Positions 36,001 through 45,404 of a stretch of 64,000 nt of DNA are shown in pieces. Within the stretch, counting starts at the first letter, position 1, and each line of letters begins with the position of its first letter. The position numbers and the translations under genes were made by a program. The notes beneath the pieces were generated by a model. It had not been told where the DNA came from, ran no database searches, and was given only the letters and a program-made list of their open reading frames with translations. Source of the stretch: Galaxea fascicularis (lineage: Eukaryota > Cnidaria > Anthozoa > Scleractinia > Euphylliidae); the NCBI GenBank assembly GCA_948470475.1, contig OX419336.1, positions 41,894,381 through 41,958,380 on the forward strand. Direction: 5' to 3'.

Positions 36001-39000
36001 GTTCTTCATTCAAAACCAAATGGAAATCTTCATCCGTAAATTGTACTCCTTCAACGGTACCAATTACAAGTTGTCTCTCCACCAGAGCGGTAAACTCGTA
36101 ATTGAATTTTAGACAATCTTCAGGATCGTTAGCGTACAGATGACTTTTCACTTTAGGTGTAGTTCTCTTTAAGGCCCTGGCAAACGAGGACACGTTGTTG
36201 CGGACACATTGTTGCCGACACAAATGTTTCCCCGTTTGCCCGCGCGCACAACATTTGTTGCGCACACAAATTTTGTGTCCGGGACAGAAAAAATGTTCCT
36301 GGTTTTGTTCAGAAACATTTTGTGTCTGTAACAAATGTTTCCCAGTTTGCGCGCCCAAGAAACATCACTGAGCAACAATGTGCCCGCAACAATGCGTCCT
36401 CGTTTGCCACGGCCTTTTTGTCCCAGCTTTCTTAATATAAAAGGCCCGTTAACCCTCTCAAACCTGGCGATGAGTACCACGTCGTCTTTTTTACCAATAC
36501 TTCCCTGTTCTCGTTCTGTACCTGAAGCAGGGAAGAGGACTTCGAAATTGAATACAGCTATTCAACTGTCAATACTGCCGATCAGATCTGTGTGGTTGAG
36601 AATATTCTCAGTCCAGGTTTTGACCTGTGTTAGCTCCTTGAAACTCATAAAATATTCTACCTTGCTTTGAATATTTTCAGTTAATGGTTATTAAGCTAAG
36701 CCACAGGAAACTTGTTAGTTTATTAACCTACGAAAACTAATTTCCCGATCATTGAAATGTATTGTAGCTAAATATTGAACTAAATGCTACGTTGTATGAC
36801 CTGAGAGGACTCTAAAATTATAAAAACAAAATAAAAAATAAAAATATACCTTCCATTCCACAAAATCGCCAGAGTGGCTTTAAAGCTTTTGAAAATGAAA
36901 GCCAGTGAACAGCCAGCAAAAGCCTCTAGACGTAGTAAAATGTGGCATAATTAGCTATGATTGGTTGGATTGCGATAAGGTGTTAAGAGTGTTGCGCACT
37001 GGTACCAAGAGGAACCAGTCAGACTGCTTGGCGCACTCCAATAAAAACAATATGTAAAATTAGAAAAAAAAGAGGAATTGCTGGCAGCGAAACCTAGCGG
37101 AAAATTTACTAAGTGTTTGCTGCTTGCCAGTTGCAATTTTCTAATGCTCGCTGCTCGCAAGACGAATTTGGTCACTGTTCGCGCTCGCAAAATAAAACGT
37201 AGTGCTCGCATGCTCGTAAATGCTGGCAGAGACCATTCGATACCCCTACATATAATAAAACACAGTCAAAATTTATGCTGTATTTGAGGTGTTTTTTTTT
37301 AACCAGTTCGATTTGTATTTTCCTTCGTTTCAGATTATGGTAATGAATTTGCACAACGGAAAATAAAAATTAAACTGGTTCAAAAAAATTAAACAAAGAC
37401 TAATGATTTAAACCACAGCATAGTCTTGCAAGGTGACAGAAAAAGAGTCGTGTGTTACTTTTTGATTTTCCGTTATTAGACGAGTTTTTAAAGATTACAA
37501 AATCAGTTGAAAATCTTTGTAAGCTTGTTGGCTTGAAATGAAGAACTTGCCGTTTCATGTGAAAGTTTTGGATCCGCATACCGTCCACTGATGAATTATG
37601 TCGGGGCGTGCTGTGTGTGCTTCACTCTACTCATGAATTGATCTGTTGTTTCTTCAACTAAAGGATTAGAAGATCCAACTGTGAAACCAACGAAGAAAGC
37701 AACTCATAAAGGTGAGGAAAATGAGGAACACTTCTAACAAAATAATTGCTACTGAGTGTTTGCGAAGAAACGTACTTATTCAACAATCAATAACATACAT
37801 TTTCCAAGTAAATATCTTCGAAGACCTGTAAGACCCACAAGATATTTGGACATTCTTTGTTTCTGTTTGCTTAAAAACACAGGCAAACCTGCCCATGTAA
37901 CGGGCATTTTGGGGACAGAGGAAAATGGCCGTTGTAGAGAGGTGCCGTTTTAGCGGGGGGGGGGGGGCACTTTTATTTTAAAATGATGCTTATTGTAGGA
38001 TTTAAATACGTAACACAGTCAAAATAGATATCAATAAAACAGAAACCAAAAATTAATGTTCAGAAGAATAAAAGAAAACGAACGAAGTGACAGTAAATAC
38101 ATAAGTTGCAGCGTCGTCTTCCCCAACCCCCCAGTGACGTCTTCGTCGCTTATCTCAGTTACCTCGAGTAACTCATTTCTGACTTCGTTCCTTCAGCCAA
38201 GTCAACAAGACCTTTTGAACAATAAAAAATTGGGTTTTGTATACACTGTCGCTAATTAACTGGCCGTTGTGGAGAGGTTACTTTGGCAGCTTAAAGAGCG
38301 TTACCCGAGAGGTGGCCGTTGTAGAGACTGTCAAAGTAAGAGTGAATGAATGGACCGTCGGCGCCGGGGCAAAAATAAATGGCCATTGTAGAGAGGTGGC
38401 CGTTAGTGGAGGTTTGACTGATTAAAATTGAAATGAAAACGTTTAAGGTTCCGCTAGATCTTTAATTTTGATACGCCACTGATTTTCGTTACGTTATTAT
38501 TATTTTTTTACTGAAAAAAGCTACACATGGTCTGACAGAATCAGCAAGTGATGGAACATCCACTGAAGGGAAATCAGCCGTCTTCGATTTAAAGATTGTT
38601 TATTATGTGCTGTCCAGTGTCGCTTTCGCTCTGTTGCTGTGTTTTGCTGTTGTGGTTTGGTGTTACAGGAACCCATATCGAATGAAAAGGTACCTAACTA
38701 ACATTCATTTATTTGTTTTCAAATCATATAGCCAATCATTAATCATTTAAGGCAGAACAAGGCGGAGAGTTTTAATACACTGATACACTGTTAAACAGTC
38801 GTCTTGTGAAAGAGTATATCTGGAGCGGCCACTTCCGGTCGCAGCCTCGCTCCAGGTTTTGTTTAAATTTCCCATGAGCGCGCGCGCGAGTGGGGGCACC
38901 AGGTCAAGCAAAATAAAACATGTCTGCGTTGTGTTTAAAAATTATGTTTATTTGGTCTATCCAAAATTGGTCCTTTCGAGCCGGATACAAGAAACCAGCC

Positions 39001-42000
39001 GCCTGAGGATGAGCCTCAAAAGTACGTGGCACTTGGTGGATGAATGTGTGTTATCCCCGCTACGAAACAGTCCAGAAGTAAGTCCTGAAGACTCGATAAG
39101 TCAAGTTTCAAGTCAGAATGATTCCGTGAGGTCAAAGTCCTCGTCCTCGTCCTCGTCTAAGAGAAAGCGAGAAGCTAGAATGAAAGCTGCCGTCGCCAAC
39201 CTACAGGCAAAACAGTTAGCCGAACAAGTGAAACGAGAAAATGAAGTCCGTGAAGAGGAATTCCGTGAAGAAATGGCTCAACGCGACTTAGAGTTAAAAC
39301 TTGAATATCGGAAACGGGAGCTGGAGTTGCTTCGAAAGAAAAGAGAGAGCGAAAAGGCAGTTATTTCAGCCCAGAATAAAGCCGAATTAGCCCAACTCGA
39401 ACACGAAATAATAGGGCAAGAAGTTACCGAAAGAAACGCCGAAAAGAATCAAGACAACAAGGTCAGTGAAACAGTAACATCTATGAAACATTGTTTAGTT
39501 CTAAGTCCTAATGTGAATACTGGTGCTGAAAGTATGGATGAATTTCCAAACCCATGTATTGAAGTGAACCCTGGAATGACTTCGGGATATGTTTCCCAAG
39601 AACACAAAACGTCAGATCATACATCTCTGCAATATGACAAACAAGTTGTCGTCTCGCATGCAGATACCCCAGTTAATGCAACAGCTAAGTGTTTACCGCC
39701 AAAGGTCCTAGAGTTTTATGCACCTAACAGCTGTGGGTGCACATCAGCCGCAGTTCAGACACCCCTTATTAAAGACAGTGAATCCAATATGCAAACTTAC
39801 AGTTCTACCCTAAAGCCAACTCAGCCATACCCGTTCAGCCAAGGAAGTGAATATGTATCTCAGCCTATAATTACCCCTGTTGGGTTAGTGTCAGATCTTC
39901 AAACAAATACAGCATCCTCATGTCATTACGTGTACTCGCCCCAACAATCAATTGCATACAGTAGTGGATACGCAAGTCCAGTTACATCAGTTTCTTGGTC
40001 AACAAAACCTGAAATTGAGTGTTCAGGAAAACTGAGTAGTCAAACTCCTCAAGTCATTCCTTCATTATTGGGACCTACGTGTGTTAGTGCATCACCTGCT
40101 GTTAATAGTTTCCAAGCCTGTTCCCCTGATCATCCAAAGTTTGAAAGTCCATTGAACCACCCTTGCTCAAGTAGTTCACCATTGTGGTGCCCAAGCCCAA
40201 GAAGTACATCGACTTCCCACTCAAGTCAACTCAAACCCTCTGCATCGACCAGTTCAAGTAGACCCTGTGGGAGAACCTGTAGATGCATTCATTGACAGGC
40301 TGGTAGATGGTCAGGAGACTGTCTTTACAGCAAATCTCAGTAGCTCACAGACAGACTCTGGTATAGCTCTGCTCCGAGCACAGGAGCAGCAACGCTTGCC
40401 ACCCTTTGAGCTTTTCAAGTTTACAGGCAAGCCGATTGAGTGGCCCAAGTTTATAGAGCGATTTCGTGACCAGATCCATAATAAGATGACACTGACTGAC
40501 TCGGATCGAATGTCCTATCTCTTTCAAAATCTCAGCGGTGAAGCTAAGAAAGCAGTGGAAAGTTTGGGTGTGACTGGCTATAGTTATCCAACAGCCCGCA
40601 AAATACTAAAGCGACAATTTGGGAACCCCAGCAGTGTGGCATCAGCCTACTTAAAGAACATGCTTGATAACTCTGTTGTGACTTCACATGATAGACAGGC
40701 ATTGCGTGATTATTATTATCAAGTGAAAGCTTGTACCACCTGGTGTGTCAAGATGGGTCAGTCTGCTATACTTTTAACACCAGAGTATCTAAGCAGGGCC
40801 ACAATGCGGTTACCCATTAACCTCAGAGTGAGATGGTACGAACATATTGATGGTCATACTGAGAGAGCTACCTTAATAGGGTTCGAAAGGTGGCTTTGCA
40901 AAAGAGTTGACACCCTATTCAACCCTCTTGAGGATTTCATATGTGAAGAGTGGAACAAGAAGCAGTCGTATACGAGACCAAAGTCAAATCTGAAGCTTCA
41001 TTCTCTCGTTACAACTACCAAACCTCCAAAGGCAGTTCAAATCCAGCCCTACAACAAGGAGGGTGGGAACTCAGCCCATCCTATTGAACAGAAGTGCGTT
41101 GTTTGTTCAGACTGGCACCGTGTTGCCTTCTGTCCTGCTTTTAAGTCCAAAGCCTTGAAGGAGAGGAAACAAGTTGTATGGGACCATAGACTTTGCTTTA
41201 ATTGCCTGAAAGCAAACCATCAATCGAAAGAATGTCCAAGTACCAACCGCTGTCTCAGAGAGCATTGCAACCGACCTCATCACACTCTCCTGCATGAAGA
41301 TCATCAAAGCGACTCACATAGTCACATTTCAGCTCACTGCGAAAGCACTGATGTACGGTCACCAATCTTTCAAAGGGAGAATGCTCAGCCGCAGGTACCC
41401 AGTACGAGTTCTCCTCAAGTTCCATCTGAAGTCCCGAGAAGCATTAATCAAGTGAGCGTTGAGCCTCGGAGAAAGGTCCTCCTGCAAGTCCTGCCAGTTC
41501 AAATACATGGTCCTCATGGTGTAGTTGACACATATGCTGCCCTTGATGCTGGGAGCGACTCCACCTTAATCAGAAGGGACTTAGCAGACCACCTGCGGCT
41601 TGGTGGTGAGACACACCAGATTAGTCTAAACACAGTTGGATCTGATGCCAAGATCCAGAATGTAAGTCGAGTGAGTTTCTCCTTGTCATCTAAAGTCCAC
41701 CCTCAACCGATTTCTGTACAGGGAGCATGGGTGATTGACAGACTTAATGTCCCATCCGTCAAGGTGTCGAAGGAAAGGGTGACTGAACAATGGAACCATT
41801 TGTTGAACATTGACCTTCCTGAACTCGATGGTAGCGATGTAAAGGTTCTCGTTGGATCTGACATGGCTCACTTACTGATTCACCTGGACGTTCGGCAGGG
41901 GCGATGGGATGAACCCATTGCCGTAAAAACACCGTTGGGGTGGACCCTGTTTGGAAATGTGGACAATGAACACTGTGACACAATCAGTGCCAATTTCCTT

Positions 42001-44598
42001 GTAACTGATCAACAAGCTCAACTGCAGAACCAAATTGAGCGGTTTTGGGAGATAGACTCCTATGCTACCAAGCAAGCCCCCTCTGACTCTGGCGTGTCAG
42101 CTGAAGACAGACGAGCGTTGTCGATATTAGAAAGCAGCACAGTGAAGGAGGAAGGCCACTATAAAACAGCACTGTTGTGGAAGGCGGAGCCAAGTTTGCC
42201 CAACAATCGTGCTGTGGCCGTTTCGCGTCTCCATTCTACTGAAAGGAAGCTTAAGAAGAATCCAGAGCTGGCAAGAAAGTACCGGGACGTGATTAACAGT
42301 TATATCAGTAAAGGACATGCTAAGAAATTGACACCTGAGGAGTCAAGGAAAACGACCTCAAGAACATGGTACCTCCCACACCATGCGGTACTAAACCCCA
42401 ACAAACCAGGGAAGGTTCGTGTAGTTTTTGATGCAGCATCAAAGTATGACAAAGTTTCCCTGAATGACAACCTGCTCACTGGTCCCGACTTGCTCAATAA
42501 TTTGGTAGGAATCCTGTTGCGATTTAGAAGTGGAAAGATTGGTATTATGGCGGATGTGGAACAGATGTTCCATCAGGTCGGAGTTTGTGAAGAAGACAGG
42601 GACTCGCTGCGTTTTCTGTGGAGAGATTTAGATGAAGCTAGACCGCCAGATGAGTACCAAATGACAGTGCATGTTTTTGGTGCGGTCGACTCACCCTGTT
42701 GTGCCAACTATGCATTACAAAGAACTGCCCTTGATCAGTCAAAGAACTTCAATGAGGAAGCAGTCCGTGCAGTCTTGCGCAACTTTTACATGGACGATCT
42801 TCTATGCTCGAAACCAAATTCCGATGGAGCTGCCGACTTGGCCAAGCAGCTAATTAACCTCCTAGCAACAGGAGGCTTCAGACTCACAAAGTGGATGTCG
42901 AACAGCCGAGAGGTCCTGGGAGCGATTCCCTCCTCTGAAGTGGCATGTGATACTGTTGATCTTGATCGTAATGAGTTGCCACAAGAAAGAGCCCTTGGAG
43001 TCAAGTGGTACACGGAACAAGATTTCCTATGTCTGCAACCGGTGAAGAGTGGCTTCCCTGACACCAAGAGGGGAATATTGAGTGCCACAAGTAGCGTGTT
43101 TGACCCCCTCGGTTTGGCTGCCCCATATGTGATTAAGGCAAAGCTGATCATACAGGAGCTGTGGAGACGTCAAACTGATTGGGACGAAGAGCTACCTGAT
43201 GAAATTCTTCGGAGCTGGCAAAGCTGGAAAGATGGTTTGAAGTCATCTCAGATTATTGCGGTTCCCAGGTGGTATGGATTCCACCATGACGAATGCCAAG
43301 ATGTGCAACTACATGTGTTTTGTGACGCCTCAGAGATGGCTTATGGAGCCGTAGCCTATTTCCGAACAATCAGTCATGGACGTGTAAATGTGAGTTTCAT
43401 CATGAGTAAGACAAGGCTAGCCCCGATCAAGACCTTGACTATACCACGCCTGGAACTGCAAGCTGCAGTGATAGCAGTCAGGCTGAAGTCGAAGATATTG
43501 ACGGAAATCGACTTCGAAGTTGACGACACGTACCTCTGGAGTGACTCAGAGATTGTGCTCCACTATATTAGGAACAATCACAGAAGATTCAGTGTTTATG
43601 TGTCGCACAGAGTTGCTGAAATTGCCTCTACCTCTGATAGTAAGGAGTGGCACCATGTGCCAGGCTCAATGAATGTTGCCGATGACTGCACAAGAGGGAT
43701 CGAAATGTGTGATTTGACCCCTGAGTGTCGGTCGATCAGTGGCCCCACCTTCCTCACGCTCTCTAAAGACCGGTGGCGGAAGGAGTATTTACCTAGCCTG
43801 ACTACCCGTTCTAAGTGGAATAAAGAACAGCGAAATTTACAAGAAGGGGATCTGATCCTCCTGAAGAATGATGATGCTCCTCGCTCGCATTTGGCCTCTA
43901 GGACGGATTCTCAATACTTTCTCAGGAAGTGATGGCAGAGTGCGTATGGCAGAAGTGAAGACTCCAAATGGAATCTTGATGCGCCCAGCTGCTAAGTTGT
44001 GCTTGTTGGAAGCGTCTACTTGATTAAATGAACAGTAGAGCTCTGAGGACAGTAAACGTTTAAGACATCTTCGCTTAAAGAGTACTTATTGTTGTTGTTA
44101 TGTTGAACCTAGGAACCGTTTTCTAAGGAGTTCGTTCTTTGTAACTCACTCGGCGGGGAGGATGGAGCGGCCACTTCCGGTCGCAGCCTCGCTCCAGGTT
44201 TTGTTTAAATTTCCCATGAGCGCGCGCGCGAGTGGGGGCACCAGGTCAAGCAAAATAAAACATGTCTGCGTTGTGTTTAAAAATTATGTTTATTTGGTCT
44301 AACCAATATCAGTGTATTAAAACTCTCCGCCTTGTTCTGCCTTAATTGATTAATATGTTGAAAGCGTCATTTGTTCTTATTTTACAGGGTAGTTCTCAAA
44401 CACCATGAAAGTATTCCAACTGAAAAGAGCGAACTAACAGAACCACGAGAGGAAACAAACAATGAGGGGACGCTTGTCGAGATCCGTGAAGAAAGTAAAA
44501 TGGAGACAGAAGGACATGTTACTGGGGTGCGAGAGGATCCGAACAACACGTGCCTCTCGGTGTCCGTCAAACTCCTTCCAGGTAGCTATTGTATGTAA
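32169..44598 (+). CDS. Type I membrane protein with Ly6/uPAR and ShK-like domains (six exons)
   Basis: Exons: 32169-32238, 33927-34148, 34263-34379, 37664-37711, 38521-38689 and 44388-44598. All junctions are GT-AG, phases agree and the sum is 837 bp (278 aa). Exon 1 encodes a signal peptide (start [17 protein letters not shown]). Exon 2 encodes a Ly6/uPAR three-finger domain: CYQC at its start, spaced cysteines and the terminal ECCAEDLCN signature. Exon 3 encodes an ShKT-like module ([20 protein letters not shown]). Exon 4 is a short Thr/Lys linker. Exon 5 has a transmembrane helix ([20 protein letters not shown]) followed by a basic stop-transfer [10 protein letters not shown]. Exon 6 is an acidic cytoplasmic tail. 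It is likely a cell-surface receptor or adhesion/modulator protein; ligand unknown. A GTAGCT at 44581 could act as a weak donor and extend the tail. The last intron contains a complete BEL element. Confidence 0.82.
32835..32969. mobile_element. Palindromic MITE in intron 1
   Basis: TTATTGACCAAGCTTGTTCGG and its inverse at the right end, plus a long inner stem (ctttttttgcgtgtttatggacc with its near inverse), give a 135-bp foldback. No coding capacity. Confidence 0.8.
32974..33134. mobile_element. Second palindromic MITE in intron 1
   Basis: TTTATTATATGGG and CCCATATAATAAA form exact terminal inverted repeats of a 161-bp element. At its centre a 16-bp stem (cccgagcgggcaagat / atcttgcccgctcggg, 33035-33072) repeats part of the right arm (catcttgcccgctc). 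It abuts the preceding MITE. Confidence 0.78.
34901..35103. mobile_element. MITE with GTCTATTTTACAGGTCACATTC ends
   Basis: A 22-bp perfect terminal inverted repeat bounds 203 bp, and further ACAGGTC repeats occur just inside both ends. Nested in the 2.64-kb element. Confidence 0.8.
35864..36480 (-). pseudogene. Minus-strand coding remnant split by a MITE
   Basis: The minus strand reads as protein on both sides of the MITE at 36171-36416: [20 protein letters not shown] upstream (36480-36417), and downstream about 100 residues ending at a stop at 35864, with an acidic tract ([18 protein letters not shown]). The composition is protein-like and no stop occurs in the downstream part. It lies inside the TAGGGG-ended element, so it is probably part of that element's transposase or cargo gene. 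I do not recognise the family. Confidence 0.45.
36171..36416. mobile_element. Palindromic MITE, family 1 copy B
   Basis: AAGGCCCTGGCAAACGAGGACAC and the inverse of GCGTCCTCGTTTGCCACGGCCTT are the ends. Flanking bases are TTT on both sides. The interior is homologous to the copy at 8590-8808 (acaaattttgtgtcc, ttttgttcagaaacattttgtgtc). Confidence 0.87.
38821..38963 (+). repeat. BEL 5' LTR
   Basis: 143 bp beginning TGGAGCGGCC and ending GGTCTATCCA. It contains a (GC)n stretch near 38878-38888. Differs from the 3' LTR at one position near the end. Confidence 0.95.
38968..38985 (+). promoter_or_regulatory. Primer binding site, tRNA-Tyr-like
   Basis: TGGTCCTTTCGAGCCGGA lies 4 bp after the 5' LTR. 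Its complement matches the 3' end of animal tRNA-Tyr (CCGGCTCGAAGGACCA) except for one extra base. Identification rests on remembered tRNA-Tyr sequence. Confidence 0.6.
39009..40295 (+). CDS. gag: BEL gag N-terminal frame (coiled-coil)
   Basis: The frame is open from 38859 inside the LTR, but the ATG at 39009 ([12 protein letters not shown]), the first after the primer site, is the more reasonable start. A long charged coiled coil follows (about residues 50-150 from this start, with a [11 protein letters not shown] entry and many Glu/Lys/Arg heptads), then a Ser/Pro/Thr-rich tail. The frame ends at 40295, and the homology to BEL Gag (DUF1759 region) resumes in the +1 frame. It would form the N-terminal part of the capsid polyprotein. 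Confidence 0.75.
   Translation: MSLKSTWHLVDECVLSPLRNSPEVSPEDSISQVSSQNDSVRSKSSSSSSSKRKREARMKAAVANLQAKQLAEQVKRENEVREEEFREEMAQRDLELKLEYRKRELELLRKKRESEKAVISAQNKAELAQLEHEIIGQEVTERNAEKNQDNKVSETVTSMKHCLVLSPNVNTGAESMDEFPNPCIEVNPGMTSGYVSQEHKTSDHTSLQYDKQVVVSHADTPVNATAKCLPPKVLEFYAPNSCGCTSAAVQTPLIKDSESNMQTYSSTLKPTQPYPFSQGSEYVSQPIITPVGLVSDLQTNTASSCHYVYSPQQSIAYSSGYASPVTSVSWSTKPEIECSGKLSSQTPQVIPSLLGPTCVSASPAVNSFQACSPDHPKFESPLNHPCSSSSPLWCPSPRSTSTSHSSQLKPSASTSSSRPCGRTCRCIH
40267..43932 (+). pseudogene. pol: BEL Gag-Pol polyprotein lacking the integrase domain
   Basis: The frame is open well upstream of 40267 and has no ATG there, so it depends on the preceding frame by a shift or an indel. Domains in order: BEL gag DUF1759 ([19 protein letters not shown], near residues 38-56), zinc knuckle [14 protein letters not shown] (about residue 315), aspartic protease with [10 protein letters not shown] (about 425), reverse transcriptase with YMDDLL (about 840), RNase H with [11 protein letters not shown] (about 1018) and [12 protein letters not shown]. 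After [17 protein letters not shown] the sequence passes within about 25 residues to the post-integrase DUF5641-type tail ([11 protein letters not shown]). The whole integrase core is therefore absent. A 1-base frame change near 43889 breaks the tail, whose homology continues in another frame to a stop at 44021-44023. RT and RNase H look intact. Confidence 0.9.
44152..44162 (+). promoter_or_regulatory. BEL polypurine tract
   Basis: GGCGGGGAGGA immediately precedes the 3' LTR, in the correct position for plus-strand priming. Confidence 0.75.
44163..44305 (+). repeat. BEL 3' LTR
   Basis: 143 bp, identical to the 5' LTR except for one base (GGTCTAACCA at the end instead of GGTCTATCCA). Confidence 0.95.
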
Positions 44599-44980
44599 TA
44601 ATAGCTACCTTTAGAAGAAAGGTGTAGAAGAAAGTGAGGTGCTTCACTATAAATCGTCGGCCTTATCGTTTCATTGATCATTTCTTTGATGCTGTAAATT
44701 TTAGGTGTAAACAGCAACTTTTGACTGGAAGGTCTTGAAATTAGGCTCTTAAGGCCAGTTGATTGGTGGCGATGTTTAGGTGATTCTCGTAGAACTCAAG
44801 GAACTTAAGTGAACCAAACAGGCATGGAAGCAAATGCATGTAAGCTTCTCTAAACGGGGGAAAAGCTGGTGCGAAACGGTCGTGAGTGGCATTACCTATC
44901 ATTGATTGAGGACATAACTCCAGTTTTGCTAACCGTGTTAACATTAAACGCGAAGTAAAGAACAACCAAAGTAAAGCTTA

Positions 44981-45092
44981 GGCCCGGATCAACTTTACAC
45001 GTGTCGAATCATATGCAAATGAGAAGAATGTTTTGCTTCCCCGCATTTGCATCGGATTCGGCACATGTGAAGTTTGACGTTTGAACCGGGCC
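44981..45092. mobile_element. MITE with GGCCCGG ends
   Basis: GGCCCGGATCAACTTTACAC and the inverse GGCCCGGTTCAAACGTCAAA are the ends of a 112-bp element containing a CATGTG-CGAATC block on each side. Confidence 0.75.
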
Positions 45093-45095
45093 TTG

Positions 45096-45101
45096 GGCCC
45101 A

Positions 45102-45133
<32 letters not shown>

Positions 45134-45404
45134 GACAGCTGATTTAGACGGCGTACGTACCGTGTGTCGAACCTAATATGTATTTTATATACGGAGAATG
45201 CATTTGGTTCGGCAAATGAGAAGAGCGCAGTATGAATCAGTTGCCGCTTCAGTGTCGAATAATGAGGCAGACCTTGTCGAACTTAACTACGTTGCCGCAC
45301 CGAATTAAAGCTGCCGTACCGAACTGATTCAGACCCGCTCTTTTGCCGGACTTAATTCATCAGTTAGGTTCGGCACATGAGTGAAGCGGCGTCTGAACCG
45401 GGCC
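45096..45404. mobile_element. MITE with GGCCCAGTTCAGACGCCGC ends
   Basis: The left end continues through cactcatgtgccgaacc and is matched by its near-perfect inverse ggttcggcacatgagtg...ggcgtctgaaccgggcc at the right (309 bp). Only 3 bp separate it from the preceding related MITE. Confidence 0.82.

Larger units (their letters stand above)
34612..37248. mobile_element. 2.64-kb TIR element in intron 3, with nested MITEs
   Basis: Inverted ends TAGGGGTATTGAATGGTC and TAGGGGTATCGAATGGTC are flanked on both sides by CATA (34608-34611, 37249-37252), a likely 4-bp target duplication. Both subterminal regions carry many same-strand TGCTCGCA/TGCTCG repeats. Inside are two younger MITEs (34901-35103, 36171-36416) and minus-strand coding remnants. 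Superfamily not recognised. Confidence 0.72.
38821..44305 (+). mobile_element. BEL/Pao LTR retrotransposon, integrase-deficient
   Basis: Two 143-bp LTRs (38821-38963 and 44163-44305) start TG, end CA and differ at one visible base. The 5-bp target duplication ATATC abuts both ends (38816-38820, 44306-44310), as expected for BEL/Pao. Between them lie a primer binding site, a gag-like frame, a protease-RT-RNase H frame and a purine tract. It inserted in sense orientation into the last intron of the Ly6-ShK gene, inside a MITE. Near-identical LTRs mean recent insertion. Confidence 0.95.
38751..44341. mobile_element. Small palindromic MITE split by the BEL element
   Basis: The left part ggcagaacaaggcggagagttttaatacact (38751-38781) and the right part, its exact inverse complement (44311-44341), lie on either side of the BEL element. 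TTAA borders both outer ends (38747-38750 and 44342-44345). Without BEL and one copy of its 5-bp duplication the element is roughly 100 bp. TTAA flanks suggest a piggyBac- or Kolobok-type mobiliser, unproven. Confidence 0.75.
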
